NCBI GenBank assembly: GCA_015064945.1
Contig: SVRF01000017.1
Span: 1 to 39,338, forward strand
Reading direction: 5' to 3'
Origin: Oscillospiraceae bacterium
GTDB lineage: Bacteria; Bacillota; Clostridia; Oscillospirales; CAG-382
DNA length: 39,338 nt
Part shown: in pieces, positions 8,655 to 17,093 of the stretch
Layout of the letters: the number at the start of each line of letters is the position of its first letter
How positions within the stretch are numbered: position 1 is the first letter of the stretch
Position numbers and translations under genes: made by a program
Notes under the pieces: model-generated
What the model was told of the DNA's origin: nothing
Seen by the model: the letters and a program-made list of their open reading frames with translations, nothing else
Databases searched by the model: none

Positions 8655-11045
8655 ATGACAATTTTGGAACATTTAAACGGTGACAAGCTGTATCTTGACG
8701 GCGGTATGGGCACTTTGCTTCAGGCACAGGGGCTTAAATCGGGCGAGCATCCCGAGCTTTGGAACATAAGCCGCCCCGATGTAATAAGGGAGATACACAA
8801 GGCATACTACGATGCAGGCAGTAACGTGGTGTGCACCAACACCTTTGGGGCAAACCTGCTTAAGTTTTCTGAGGAGAAACTGTACGAAATCATAGCGGCG
8901 GCGGTGGAAAACGCATCAGCCGCAAGGACGGCAAGCACTGCCCCGCAGGATAAGTTTATCGCCTTGGATATAGGGCCCACGGGCAAGCTTCTTAAGCCCC
9001 TTGGCGACCTTGACTTTGAGGACGCCGTAAAGGTCTTTGCAAAAACCGTACAGATAGGTGCGTCCCTCGGTGTTGACCTTATAATTATAGAAACAATGAA
9101 CGACTGCTACGAAACAAAGGCGGCGCTGTTGGCGGCAAAGGAAAACAGCCGCCTGCCTGTTATTGTTTCCAACGCATACGGAGAAAACGGCTGTCTTATG
9201 ACAGGTGCCTCCCCTGCCGCAATGGTGGCTATGCTTGAGGGTATGGGGGCAGACGCCCTTGGTGCAAACTGCTCTTTAGGCCCTGCACAGCTTACAGGGG
9301 TAGCGGAGGAGCTTCTTACCGCCGCATCGGTGCCCGTGCTGTTAAAGCCCAACGCAGGCCTACCCAAAGAGGTGGACGGCAAGACGGTGTTTGACGTATC
9401 CCCTGACGAGTTTGCGGAATGTCTTGCAGGGCTGATGGAAAAAGGCCTGAGGATCGCAGGCGGCTGTTGCGGCACCACGCCCGAATACATAAAAGCCCTG
9501 TGCACACGCACAGCAGATATAACGCCGCCCCCTGCGGTTAAGAAGGAGTTTACGGTTGTCAGCTCCTACACCCACGAGGTAGTCTTTGGTGACAAGCCCC
9601 TGCTTATAGGCGAGCGCATAAACCCCACGGGTAAAAAGCGCTTTAAGCAGGCGCTTAAGGAAAAGGATATGGACTACATCCTGTCCGAGGGCATAACCCA
9701 ACAGGAAAAGGGCGTGCATATACTTGATGTTAACGTGGGCCTGCCCGAGATAGACGAAAAAGAGATGCTTTGTGCCGCCGTGTGTGAGCTGCAGGCGGTA
9801 ACAGACCTGCCCTTACAGATAGACAGCGCCGACCCTGTTGCTATGGAGTCTGCACTGCGCCGCTATAACGGCAAGGCTATGATAAACTCGGTAAACGGCA
9901 AGGCGGAGAGTATGGCGGCAGTATTCCCCTTGGTTAAGAAATACGGCGGCGTTGTTACCGCCCTTACCTTGGACGAGGACGGCATACCTTCCACGGCAGA
10001 GGGAAGATTTGAGATAGCAAAGCGTATTCTGCACACAGCGGCGGAATACGGCATAGACAAAAAGGACATAGTGTTTGACACCCTGGCGATGACCGTAAGC
10101 GCCGACAACAAGGCGGCAACCGTAACTCTCGGCGCCCTTAAGCGGATAAGGGAAGAGTTGGGCTGTCACACGGTGCTTGGTGTGTCCAACGTGTCCTTCG
10201 GTCTGCCCAACAGAGATGCGGTAAACAGCGTCTTCTTTACGTTGGCTATGGAAAACGGGCTTTCCGCCGCAATAATGAACCCGTATTCCGCCGATATGCA
10301 AAAGGCATACTACTGCTTCAACGCACTTAAGGGCATGGACGAAAACTGCGGTGCGTACATAGAAGCGGCAGAGAGCTTTGCAACAGCCGTTACGGCGGCG
10401 ACCGCACCTAAGACGGAAGCGGTTTATGCTTCCGACCTGCAAAGAGCTGTAATAAAGGGGCTTAAGGACAAGGCGGCTGAGCTTACAAAAGCACTGCTTG
10501 AAACCACCGCCCCACTTGATATAGTTAACGGCGAGATAATCCCCGCCCTTAATACCGTAGGTGAGGGCTTTGAGAAAAAGACCGTGTACCTGCCCCAACT
10601 GCTTATGAGCGCAGAGGCGGCAAAGGCGGCGTTTGAGGTTATCAAGGGCGTTATGGCAGGCGGCGAAAAGGCAACCAAGGGCGTGTTTATAATAGCCACC
10701 GTTCGTGGAGACATCCACGACATCGGCAAAAACATAGTAAAGCTATTGCTTGAAAACTACGGCTTTGACGTGGTAGATATGGGCAAGGACGTACCGCCCG
10801 AGGCAATAGCGGAAAAGGCTGTGGAGCTGAACGCACCCATAGTAGGGCTTAGCGCACTAATGACCACCACCGTACCTGCTATGGAGGAGACGGTTGCCCT
10901 GCTTAAAGTCAAAGCACCCCTGTGCAAAACAATAGTGGGCGGCGCCGTGCTTACGAAGGAATATGCAAACAAGATAGGCGCAGACAAATACGCCAAGGAT
11001 GCAATGGAAGCAGTACGCTTTGCGGAAGAACTGCTGAAAGCATAA
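8655..11045 (+). CDS. metH: Cobalamin-dependent methionine synthase lacking the activation domain, 796 aa
   Basis: MetH transfers a methyl group from 5-methyl-THF to homocysteine through methylcobalamin. Residues 1-290 form the homocysteine domain with zinc ligands C206 (GANCSLGP) and C271/C272 (GGCCGTT). Residues ~310-560 are the pterin-binding domain with GERINPTGKK. Residues ~575-660 are the cap, and ~670-796 the B12-binding domain with D686-x-H688-x-x-G691 (DIHDIG), whose His is the lower cobalt ligand. The chain stops at 796 residues, against about 1,200 for E. coli MetH, because the activation domain is encoded separately just upstream. The ribosome binding site is GAGGTG. No cobalamin riboswitch was seen upstream of it or of the operon. 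Confidence 0.96.
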   Translation: MTILEHLNGDKLYLDGGMGTLLQAQGLKSGEHPELWNISRPDVIREIHKAYYDAGSNVVCTNTFGANLLKFSEEKLYEIIAAAVENASAARTASTAPQDKFIALDIGPTGKLLKPLGDLDFEDAVKVFAKTVQIGASLGVDLIIIETMNDCYETKAALLAAKENSRLPVIVSNAYGENGCLMTGASPAAMVAMLEGMGADALGANCSLGPAQLTGVAEELLTAASVPVLLKPNAGLPKEVDGKTVFDVSPDEFAECLAGLMEKGLRIAGGCCGTTPEYIKALCTRTADITPPPAVKKEFTVVSSYTHEVVFGDKPLLIGERINPTGKKRFKQALKEKDMDYILSEGITQQEKGVHILDVNVGLPEIDEKEMLCAAVCELQAVTDLPLQIDSADPVAMESALRRYNGKAMINSVNGKAESMAAVFPLVKKYGGVVTALTLDEDGIPSTAEGRFEIAKRILHTAAEYGIDKKDIVFDTLAMTVSADNKAATVTLGALKRIREELGCHTVLGVSNVSFGLPNRDAVNSVFFTLAMENGLSAAIMNPYSADMQKAYYCFNALKGMDENCGAYIEAAESFATAVTAATAPKTEAVYASDLQRAVIKGLKDKAAELTKALLETTAPLDIVNGEIIPALNTVGEGFEKKTVYLPQLLMSAEAAKAAFEVIKGVMAGGEKATKGVFIIATVRGDIHDIGKNIVKLLLENYGFDVVDMGKDVPPEAIAEKAVELNAPIVGLSALMTTTVPAMEETVALLKVKAPLCKTIVGGAVLTKEYANKIGADKYAKDAMEAVRFAEELLKA

Positions 11046-11087
11046 AAATACCGCAAACACACTGAGAAAGGAGGACGTTTTTCTTTT

Positions 11088-11621
11088 ATGGAAGATAACA
11101 AAAGCAAGCTTAACGGCGAAGAAGCCGCTTTTATAAAAGAGCTGGTATTGCGCAACGATACGCTTATAAGAAACGTCCTTAAGGGTGTGCTTGCAGGTAA
11201 ATACTTACAGCTTGCCGAGGAGTGCATTTCAGAGACGTATTTGCTTGCCTGCATACGGGCAGACGTGCTGAAGGAGCACCCCAACCCCGACGGCTGGGTG
11301 GTCAAGACGGCAAAGACCAAAGGGCTGGAGCTTTTAAATAAGCAAAACAACGCAAAGCTTTTACCCTTGGAGGAGGCGCTGTGCATCAAAGCCGACCAAA
11401 ACGTAGAGGAAGAAGCGCAGTATAATATTTGGCAAGAGCGTTTTTACATAAGCGAGGTGCTGGGCAGTCTAAGCAAACGGGAAAAACAGATATACAAGCT
11501 TTTATACATAGACCGATTATCTGTACCCCTTGCGGCGAAGACACTTAGCATAAGCGAAAAAACCGTATTGAACGTAAGACGAATAATTATAACAAAAGTT
11601 AAAAAGCTATTGTTTGACTAA
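11088..11621 (+). CDS. Sigma-70 family (ECF-like) RNA polymerase sigma factor, 177 aa
   Basis: The 177-residue protein has the size of an ECF sigma factor. Residues ~15-85 resemble a divergent region 2, with the NPDGWVVKTAKTKGLELLN stretch where such proteins usually have NPxxWLxxxARN. Residues ~120-175 are a clear region 4 helix-turn-helix (LSKREKQIYKLLYIDRLSVP, then KTLSISEKTV). It starts 42 bases after metH with GGAGG 13 bases before the ATG, which is a long spacing. Since no terminator is seen before it, read-through from the methionine operon is possible. The membrane protein encoded next is a reasonable candidate for its anti-sigma factor. Confidence 0.78.
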   Translation: MEDNKSKLNGEEAAFIKELVLRNDTLIRNVLKGVLAGKYLQLAEECISETYLLACIRADVLKEHPNPDGWVVKTAKTKGLELLNKQNNAKLLPLEEALCIKADQNVEEEAQYNIWQERFYISEVLGSLSKREKQIYKLLYIDRLSVPLAAKTLSISEKTVLNVRRIIITKVKKLLFD

Positions 11622-11658
11622 GCCGTTTTTCATCCCTGCGGCAAAAAAACACAGCCCG

Positions 11659-11693
11659 CGAAAAAATTTTTAAAAAAATAAAAAATTTTTTCG
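11659..11693. terminator. AT-rich hairpin between sigma factor gene and membrane protein gene
   Basis: The arms CGAAAAAATTTTT (11659-11671) and AAAAATTTTTTCG (11681-11693) pair perfectly over 13 bases around a 9-base loop. The stem is almost all A/T and no separate T-run follows, so it could be a weak terminator or attenuator in either direction. Confidence 0.4.
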
Positions 11694-11739
11694 GGAATTT
11701 CGTCGTTTTACTTCATATACAGGTGAGGAGGTAAAAAAC

Positions 11740-12606
11740 GTGAAAGAAAAACTTTTTCTTGACAGTATGGAAAGTCAAGAAATAAAAGCTTTGATAACCG
11801 AAGGTAAAATCGATGTAACTACCCTACCTGAAGAACTTTTACAAAGGCTGTTGGACTATGAGACCGACCTGCTTTTCTGCGACAGCGCAGATATGGAGCT
11901 GATACGGACTTACAGCCGACAGCTTGAGGTACTGCGCGGGGACAGTCTTAAAACCCCGAAAACCACTGCAGTAATAATAGCCGAAGCTAAAGAAAAGAAA
12001 GACCAATGCACCAAGAAGGTAATTAAAAAGCGCCTGCCAAAGGCAAAGCTTATTGCCGTTGCGGCAATTCTGTCGGCAACCGCCTGCCTTGGTATCGCTA
12101 CCACGGCGGAGCCTTCATACCGTACCATTGCAAATCAGTATGTTATGAGCCGCCCTGTGGGCACCACCATAGAGCTGGATAAAACCATAACCGGCAGCAC
12201 GGACGTGACCGTTACCCACAATGAGCCGAGTGTTTGGTATGACTCCACGGAAGAGCTGCTTGCGGCAATAGATGAGGATATTTATTACCCCACCAAGTTC
12301 CCGAACGGTAAGGAGCCGGTAAACTTCTTTTCGAGCATTGAGTTTGGCTATAAAACCGCTACCGTATCCCTGTATGATGCGGAGGTGTGCTTTAACGTCA
12401 CTTTTGATTATCATTTTACCGAGGACAAGGTAAAGGCTGAAAAATTTGATATTTATGAAGCCCACGGCAAAAAGATCTACTTTGACAAAAAAGATAAAGG
12501 CGGTGCATTTTTCTTTGACAACGGCAATTATTACTGCATAACAACGCCTTTCAGGCAAGCGCCGGAAGAAATTATATTTGTTATTGACAATTTAACGAAG
12601 GGATGA
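11740..12606 (+). CDS. Single-pass membrane protein, putative anti-sigma factor, 288 aa
   Basis: The protein has a charged cytoplasmic part (residues 1-100) that begins with a DSMESQEIKALI stretch, ends in a Lys/Arg-rich segment, and is followed by one hydrophobic helix (~103-121). The remaining ~165 residues would lie outside, as in anti-sigma factors that sense envelope signals. The outer part has aromatic-rich beta-type sequence similar in style to DUF4367 domains, but the match is only by impression. The start is a GTG at 11740 with GAGGAGG eight bases upstream. It follows the sigma gene by 118 bases and precedes the secreted protein by 7 bases. Function is inferred from position and topology. 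Confidence 0.65.
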   Translation: MKEKLFLDSMESQEIKALITEGKIDVTTLPEELLQRLLDYETDLLFCDSADMELIRTYSRQLEVLRGDSLKTPKTTAVIIAEAKEKKDQCTKKVIKKRLPKAKLIAVAAILSATACLGIATTAEPSYRTIANQYVMSRPVGTTIELDKTITGSTDVTVTHNEPSVWYDSTEELLAAIDEDIYYPTKFPNGKEPVNFFSSIEFGYKTATVSLYDAEVCFNVTFDYHFTEDKVKAEKFDIYEAHGKKIYFDKKDKGGAFFFDNGNYYCITTPFRQAPEEIIFVIDNLTKG

Positions 12607-12613
12607 TTATTTT

Positions 12614-13018
12614 ATGTTTAAAAAAGCAATATGCGGCATACTTTCCGCAATACTTATAACGAGCCTTGTGGGGCTTTCCGTCTCTGCAAACAGCGACAGC
12701 AGCAGCTTTGAGTTTGAGATAAACGGTGAAGAGCATACCGTTACCGTAGAGGGTATACCTGAGGAGTTCAGGGAAGCTATAGCAATACAGCTTTTGGGTC
12801 TTGATGATGACAGCGTACAAACATACAGTTGGCTTTGCAAGGTCCTTGGCCACAATGAAGACGTGGGTACAGCAACTCACACCGCACACAAAGAAAGAGC
12901 ATCTGACCCCAGATGTACGGTTTATACTTATCAGGTTACCATGTGTTCCCGTTGCAGTGCGCTTTTGGACGAGCAGTTTGTATCCGCAAAATACATCTCC
13001 TGCTGTCCCGAGGACTAA
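12614..13018 (+). CDS. Small secreted Cys/His-rich protein of unknown function, 134 aa
   Basis: An N-terminal signal peptide (KK followed by a hydrophobic stretch, probable cleavage after SVSA near residue 25) indicates export. The mature part begins acidic, then shows C75 with KVLGH, then TH pairs, C101, a CSRC pair (C111/C114) and a final CC (C130/C131) in SCCPED. The CSRC and CC pairs could bind a metal or form disulfides. I recall similar small proteins in other Clostridia, with a GH-TH-RC-CSRC-CCP pattern, but know no function. It is encoded 7 bases after the putative anti-sigma gene, so the two are probably co-expressed. Confidence 0.7.
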   Translation: MFKKAICGILSAILITSLVGLSVSANSDSSSFEFEINGEEHTVTVEGIPEEFREAIAIQLLGLDDDSVQTYSWLCKVLGHNEDVGTATHTAHKERASDPRCTVYTYQVTMCSRCSALLDEQFVSAKYISCCPED

Positions 13019-13040
13019 AATGACGGAGGCGGATGTTACA

Positions 13041-13388
13041 ATGACCTTCGGAGAATATTTAAGAACGCTGCGTATGAAAGCCGGCTATAAAGCATCCGCA
13101 TTGGCGGCAGAGATCGGGGTTTCCAAAGCTTATTTGTCGGAAATTGAAAGAAACGCAAAAGGTGCACCCAGCGATGAGGTGTTGATGATGCTGGCGGAAA
13201 AGCTTAAGCTTACTAAAGCGCAAAGCGCTGTTTTCTACGACCTGGCGGCTGAAACAAAGTTCAGACGCACGGTACCCATGGACATAGAAGCATTTTTGCT
13301 TAATGACGCTAACGCAGTTAAGTTTTTAAGAAAAGCCAAAGAAAGCGGCATGAAGGGCAAGGACCTGATGAAGCTTTTGAAGGCTTAA
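13041..13388 (+). CDS. XRE-type helix-turn-helix regulator, 115 aa
   Basis: Residues ~1-70 form an XRE/Cro helix-turn-helix (YLRTLRMKAG, then ALAAEIGVSKAYLSEIE), which binds operator DNA. The C-terminal ~45 residues include a KFLRKAKESGMKGKDLMKLL helix that could mediate dimerisation or partner binding. The ATG at 13041 was chosen because GGAGG lies 11 bases upstream and the protein then starts with the normal TFGEYLRTLR leader. An upstream ATG at 13020 and a longer reading frame from 12801 overlap the secreted-protein gene and are unlikely. A strong terminator follows at 13424. Confidence 0.85.
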   Translation: MTFGEYLRTLRMKAGYKASALAAEIGVSKAYLSEIERNAKGAPSDEVLMMLAEKLKLTKAQSAVFYDLAAETKFRRTVPMDIEAFLLNDANAVKFLRKAKESGMKGKDLMKLLKA

Positions 13389-13423
13389 ATATTCATTAAT
13401 TCTCCAATACACGTTTATTTACA

Positions 13424-13455
13424 AAGGGCTGTTCCTAAAAAACGGAACAGCCCTT
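13424..13455 (+). terminator. Intrinsic terminator after the XRE gene
   Basis: AAGGGCTGTTCC and GGAACAGCCCTT form a perfect 12-base stem with an 8-base A-rich loop. Only a weak T tract follows. It closes the plus-strand gene run. Confidence 0.8.
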
Positions 13456-13498
13456 CCTCATTGTACAGGCGCAAGCCTTATGAAGGCACAGGTTTTAA

Positions 13499-14640
13499 GA
13501 TAAAACCTAAAATCTACGCAAAAACGCAACAAACCGCACCGGTAGGGGGCGGCGCCCTCGACGCCCCGAGACAAAACATCAATATAAAACAAAACGGCAG
13601 GAGATGCGCATTAAACGCAAATCCTGCCGTTTATTCTTTTTGTTACGTAGCGGCGGGAGTAGAACCCCCGCCCTACGTTATTAATCGTAACATTATTCAT
13701 ATGTCCCTACCCACATTATAATTGCAATGTTATTACATCATAATTGCGACGTTATTTATATATCCCAAACCACATTATAATTGTAATGTTGTTCCATTGA
13801 TAACTACGATGTTTATTTATAAAAATGTCGCGCCTTATATATGCGTTATCTTTCGGGTCGTCGTGGGCGCCGACCCCTACCGCAGACCTTAAGGTTTTAC
13901 ATAAAACCTTGCGTATTGTCGTAGGGCGGGGGTTCTACTCCCGCCGTAACGTGGCAATACGATAAAACCCAAGATATACGCAAAAACGCAACAAACACCA
14001 CCGGTAGGGGGCGGCGCCTTCGACGCCCCGAGACAAAACATCAATATAAAAGAAAACGGCAGGAGATGTGGCATACACAAATCCTGCCGTTTATTCTTTA
14101 TTGCTTTGTAACGGCGGGAGTAGAACCCCCGCCCTACGTTATTAATCGTAACATTATTCATATGTCCCTACCCACATTATAATTGCAATATTTATTTATA
14201 AAAATGATATGCTTTGTATTTATGCTACGCTTCGGGTCGTCGTGGGCGCCGACCCCTACCGCAGACCTTAAGGTTTTACATAAAACCTTGCGTATTGTCG
14301 TAGGGCGGGGGTTCTACTCCCGCCGCAACGTAGCAATAAGATAAAACCTAAAATCTACGCAAAAACGTAACAAATACCACCGGTAGGGGGCGGCGCCCTC
14401 GACGCCCCGAGACAAAACATCAATAATAAAAGAAAACGGCAGGAGATGTGGCATACACAAATCCTGCCGTTTATTCTTTTTGTTGCGTAGCGGCGGGAGT
14501 AGAACCCCCGCCCTACGTTATAATTGTAACATTATTCGTATATACCCAACCCACATTATAATTGCAACATTATTACGTTATAATTGCAACGTTGTTTATA
14601 AAAATGTTTCGCTTTATACATACGCTGCCTTTCGGGACAT
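13499..14640. repeat. Three tandem copies of a complex palindromic repeat unit; gene-free region
   Basis: Units begin at 13499, 13961 and 14340 with GATAAAACC or a close variant, and measure about 462, 379 and 297 bases (the last is cut short). Each has the same series. First is a stretch with GGTAGGGGGCGGCGCC and GACGCCCCGAGAC. Next comes a hairpin with arms AACGGCAGGA and TCCTGCCGTT, then the 20-base stem half CGGCGGGAGTAGAACCCCCG. This is followed by an AT-rich block with CACATTATAATTG sub-repeats, a CGGGTCGTCGTGGGCGCCGACC palindrome-like block written here only by its ends at ~13855-13875, and finally the reverse complement of the stem half (GGCGGGGGTTCTACTCCCGC). Unit 3 lacks the last part. 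The AT sub-repeats are expanded in unit 1. The long frames here are not credible genes. No transposase, tRNA or CRISPR is seen. Confidence 0.85.
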
Positions 14641-14670
14641 TGATATGCGCTACGCTTAGGGGCAAGGTAA

Positions 14671-15666
14671 TTATTTGGAAATTATGCCCTTCATACTCTC
14701 GGGGTTTTCCCAAGTACCTGCAAGCTTATTTGCCGCATAATCACGCAGGATAAAGGTCCATGCGTTGTATGCGTAATCCGTAAGGTGGCAGGCGGCGGTG
14801 GGAGAGCCAACGTCACTGCAGAATTCCGTACCGAGACAATCATCCTCATCCAAAAGCACGCTTGCTATATCTATAAAGTCTATACCGTTTTGGTTGCAAT
14901 AATCCAGCACGCGTATATTAAGGTCGCTTATACTGCCGTTGTTAAGCTTATGGGCGGCGTTATCACTGGAGGAGTGGAGATAGGTGTTGCTTAGCACCAC
15001 TACCTTTACCGCAGGGTATTCGGTCTTAAGCTCGTCTATAAGCTTTACAAACAAATCATAGGTCTCAAGTATACCCGTCATACCGTCCTTATAGATGGCA
15101 ATATCGTTAAGCGCCATAAGGGAAAGATACACGGTACCTATGTTCATCTCCCCTACCGCCTGCGTTATATTCATAGGCTGACCCCTGAAGGAGGGCAAGG
15201 CGCAGTCCTTGCTGTCTGCCGTTTGGTGGGCGTTATTATAGTAGCTGAAGCTGGCGGCGGCAAAGAAGTTTGCATTACCCAAAAAGCCTTTATCTGCCGC
15301 TCTCTTCCGCTCGGTATACTTGCTGAAATGAAGCATTATGGAGTTACCCACAAACACGCTGTTTTTAAAATATGTGTCGTTAACGTCATATTCCACGTTC
15401 CAATACTCACCGAAGTATTGAGAGCGCTCGCTGTAGCTTTTATCCAAAATCTCGGGCTTTTGGTACCCCTCTGTTGCCGCAGAGCTTTCATCTGGGGTAC
15501 TGCTTTCCTCGTCAGGCTCACTTTCAGAGACGCTTTCGGGGGTGGAAATGCTTTCCGTTTTACTTTCGTTCCTGCTTTCCGTCTTGCTTTCGTCTTCTTC
15601 CATATTTACGGGAGTACAGCCTGCAAGCATAATAAGCGCAAGCATCAAGCACAAAATCTTTTTCAT
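14671..15666 (-). CDS. Lipoprotein with acidic Ser/Glu linker and degenerate SGNH-hydrolase-like domain, 331 aa
   Basis: The lipobox LAGC puts the lipid anchor on C17, so the protein should sit on the outside of the membrane. Residues ~23-65 are a flexible Ser/Glu/Thr linker. The rest resembles an SGNH/GDSL esterase fold: VFVGNS (107-109 in place of GDS), ALND (N187, D188) and CHLTD (H294). The usual DxxH Asp is replaced by Ala291, and GDS by GNS, so catalysis is doubtful. It is a paralogue of the protein at 18883-20118: both share FRGQ before the ND motif and end with YAANKL and a GTxxNP motif. Its ATG overlaps the cca stop (ATGA), so it is translated in the cca operon. Confidence 0.8.
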   Translation of the reverse strand: MKKILCLMLALIMLAGCTPVNMEEDESKTESRNESKTESISTPESVSESEPDEESSTPDESSAATEGYQKPEILDKSYSERSQYFGEYWNVEYDVNDTYFKNSVFVGNSIMLHFSKYTERKRAADKGFLGNANFFAAASFSYYNNAHQTADSKDCALPSFRGQPMNITQAVGEMNIGTVYLSLMALNDIAIYKDGMTGILETYDLFVKLIDELKTEYPAVKVVVLSNTYLHSSSDNAAHKLNNGSISDLNIRVLDYCNQNGIDFIDIASVLLDEDDCLGTEFCSDVGSPTAACHLTDYAYNAWTFILRDYAANKLAGTWENPESMKGIISK

Positions 15667-16865
15667 TCTCTCTGTTCCTTTTCTGTTTTGTTTTGTATTT
15701 GCTCCGCCGCCTTCAGTAAAACGGCAGTGTCGTTTGTCATATTGTTGTGGGCGTAGTCGTACAGCGCCTCCAGGGCCTTTCCCAACGCTTGTCCCTTTAC
15801 ATTCAGCATCGTTCCCTTTATGTTAAGCTCCTTTAGCTGTAAAGGCGCTCTACCGCTTTGCAAAAGCTTTAAATAATCTTCAGCATCCTCAACTAAGAAA
15901 AGCCCTTTGTTTTTACAGACGGCACACATCATCTCGGCGTTTTCTATGCCGTAGCTTCTTGCGGCACGGGCAAGGCTTGCCTTGTCTCTAAGTCCCGCAC
16001 CGTAAACCGCCTCTGCCGCCGCCTTCACCGCTGTAAGAGTTACACCGTCGGTCTTTAGGCGCTTTATACACTCAAGGGCTTCTTCCCTGCCGCCGCAATA
16101 TTCCGCAACAAACACGGGCAGTCGGTGCTTTGGTTCGTATGCCGCAAGGCTAACGGCTTTGCCGTCACAGCCAAGCGCCGCACTTATTGCCTTTGGGAAT
16201 GCTTTTACTATACTGTCGCAATCTGCTGCAAAAAGCTGCTTAAGCTCCGCAAGCACACGTTCTGCCGCCAGCGACTTTATCAAATATGCCAAGCCCTCCA
16301 TTGCATCTGCGGTGTTCTGCTCTATCTTAAATCCCAAGCGTGCGGAAAACCTAAGGGCACGCAATATACGCAGTGCATCCTCATCAAATCGCTTATGAGG
16401 GTCGCCCACACAGCGCAGAATGCCTGCACGCAGATCACTTTTTCCGCCGTAAAAATCCACCACGCCCTCCTTGGGATTATAAAACAGGGCGTTAATGGTA
16501 AAATCCCTTCTGGCGGCGTCCTCTGCCGCTGAGTCCGTATACTCCACCACGTCGGGATGGCGGCGGTCGGTATATCTACCCTCCCTGCGGAAGGTGGTTA
16601 CCTCGGTTTTTACTCCCTTATATATAACGGTAAGGGTGCCGTGCTTTATACCGGTGGGTATTATCTTGCTGTCTGCAAACAGCTGCTTTGTCTCCTCGGG
16701 TGTGGCAGAAACGGCAACATCAAAATCCACGGGCTTTATTCCAAGGACCGCGTCCCGCACACAGCCGCCCACCAGATATGCCTTGAAGCCTGCGGAGTTA
16801 TACCTTAAAAGCAGTTCCGAAACAGAGGGCGGGAAATAGCTTGACAACACAGTAAACACCCCCAT
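15663..16865 (-). CDS. cca: CCA tRNA nucleotidyltransferase, 400 aa
   Basis: This enzyme adds or repairs the 3'-CCA end of tRNAs in the cytoplasm. The class II head is visible: YLVGGCVRDAVLG (residues 30-42), then the catalytic DxD (D47, D49), RRDFTINAL and the RFDEDALRILRALRFSARL tRNA-binding stretch. The length is normal, and no HD domain is obvious. The start is uncertain: the ATG at 16865 has no good ribosome binding site, and GGGGGTG created by its own codons could serve a GTG five codons downstream. Its promoter lies at 16916-16944. The downstream lipoprotein gene is coupled to it by a four-base overlap. Confidence 0.93.
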   Translation of the reverse strand: MGVFTVLSSYFPPSVSELLLRYNSAGFKAYLVGGCVRDAVLGIKPVDFDVAVSATPEETKQLFADSKIIPTGIKHGTLTVIYKGVKTEVTTFRREGRYTDRRHPDVVEYTDSAAEDAARRDFTINALFYNPKEGVVDFYGGKSDLRAGILRCVGDPHKRFDEDALRILRALRFSARLGFKIEQNTADAMEGLAYLIKSLAAERVLAELKQLFAADCDSIVKAFPKAISAALGCDGKAVSLAAYEPKHRLPVFVAEYCGGREEALECIKRLKTDGVTLTAVKAAAEAVYGAGLRDKASLARAARSYGIENAEMMCAVCKNKGLFLVEDAEDYLKLLQSGRAPLQLKELNIKGTMLNVKGQALGKALEALYDYAHNNMTNDTAVLLKAAEQIQNKTEKEQRE

Positions 16866-16915
16866 GGTTAGTATACGGGTAATCCTCTTATAGTTTTTCG
16901 CATATTATGGTATAG

Positions 16916-16944
16916 ATTTTACCACAGTTATTGTCATTATGCAA
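16916..16944 (-). promoter_or_regulatory. Promoter of the cca operon
   Basis: Read on the minus strand, TTGCAT (16944-16939) is followed by a 17-base spacer and TAAAAT (16921-16916). The leader to the cca ATG would be about 45 bases. It is divergent from the promoter at 16974. Confidence 0.7.
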
Positions 16945-16973
16945 CAGTCGAAAGCGGATTTTATCAAAAAGCC

Positions 16974-17002
16974 TTGACATAGGTAGATTTTTGTGCTACA
17001 AT
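16974..17002 (+). promoter_or_regulatory. Promoter of the beta-lactamase-like gene
   Basis: TTGACA at 16974-16979 is followed by a 17-base spacer and TACAAT at 16997-17002, close to consensus. The gene starts 92 bases downstream. Confidence 0.85.
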
Positions 17003-17093
17003 GCCGTATAAGGATTAATTTGTATTATTGTGTAATTTGGTGTAGGTTGGCTTGTTGCCGCCTGCTATGTATTTTTGAATTGGAGACTTTTTG

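Noticed and set aside
12801..13040. N-terminal extension of the XRE regulator
   Set aside because: It overlaps the secreted-protein gene in another frame, and GGAGG points to the ATG at 13041.
13499..14640. CRISPR array
   Set aside because: Units are 300-460 bases long and alike throughout; there are no short repeats separated by unique spacers, and no cas genes.
13389..14670. tRNA or rRNA genes in the gene-free region
   Set aside because: The stems found belong to the repeated units; no cloverleaf or CCA-ending sequence was recognised.
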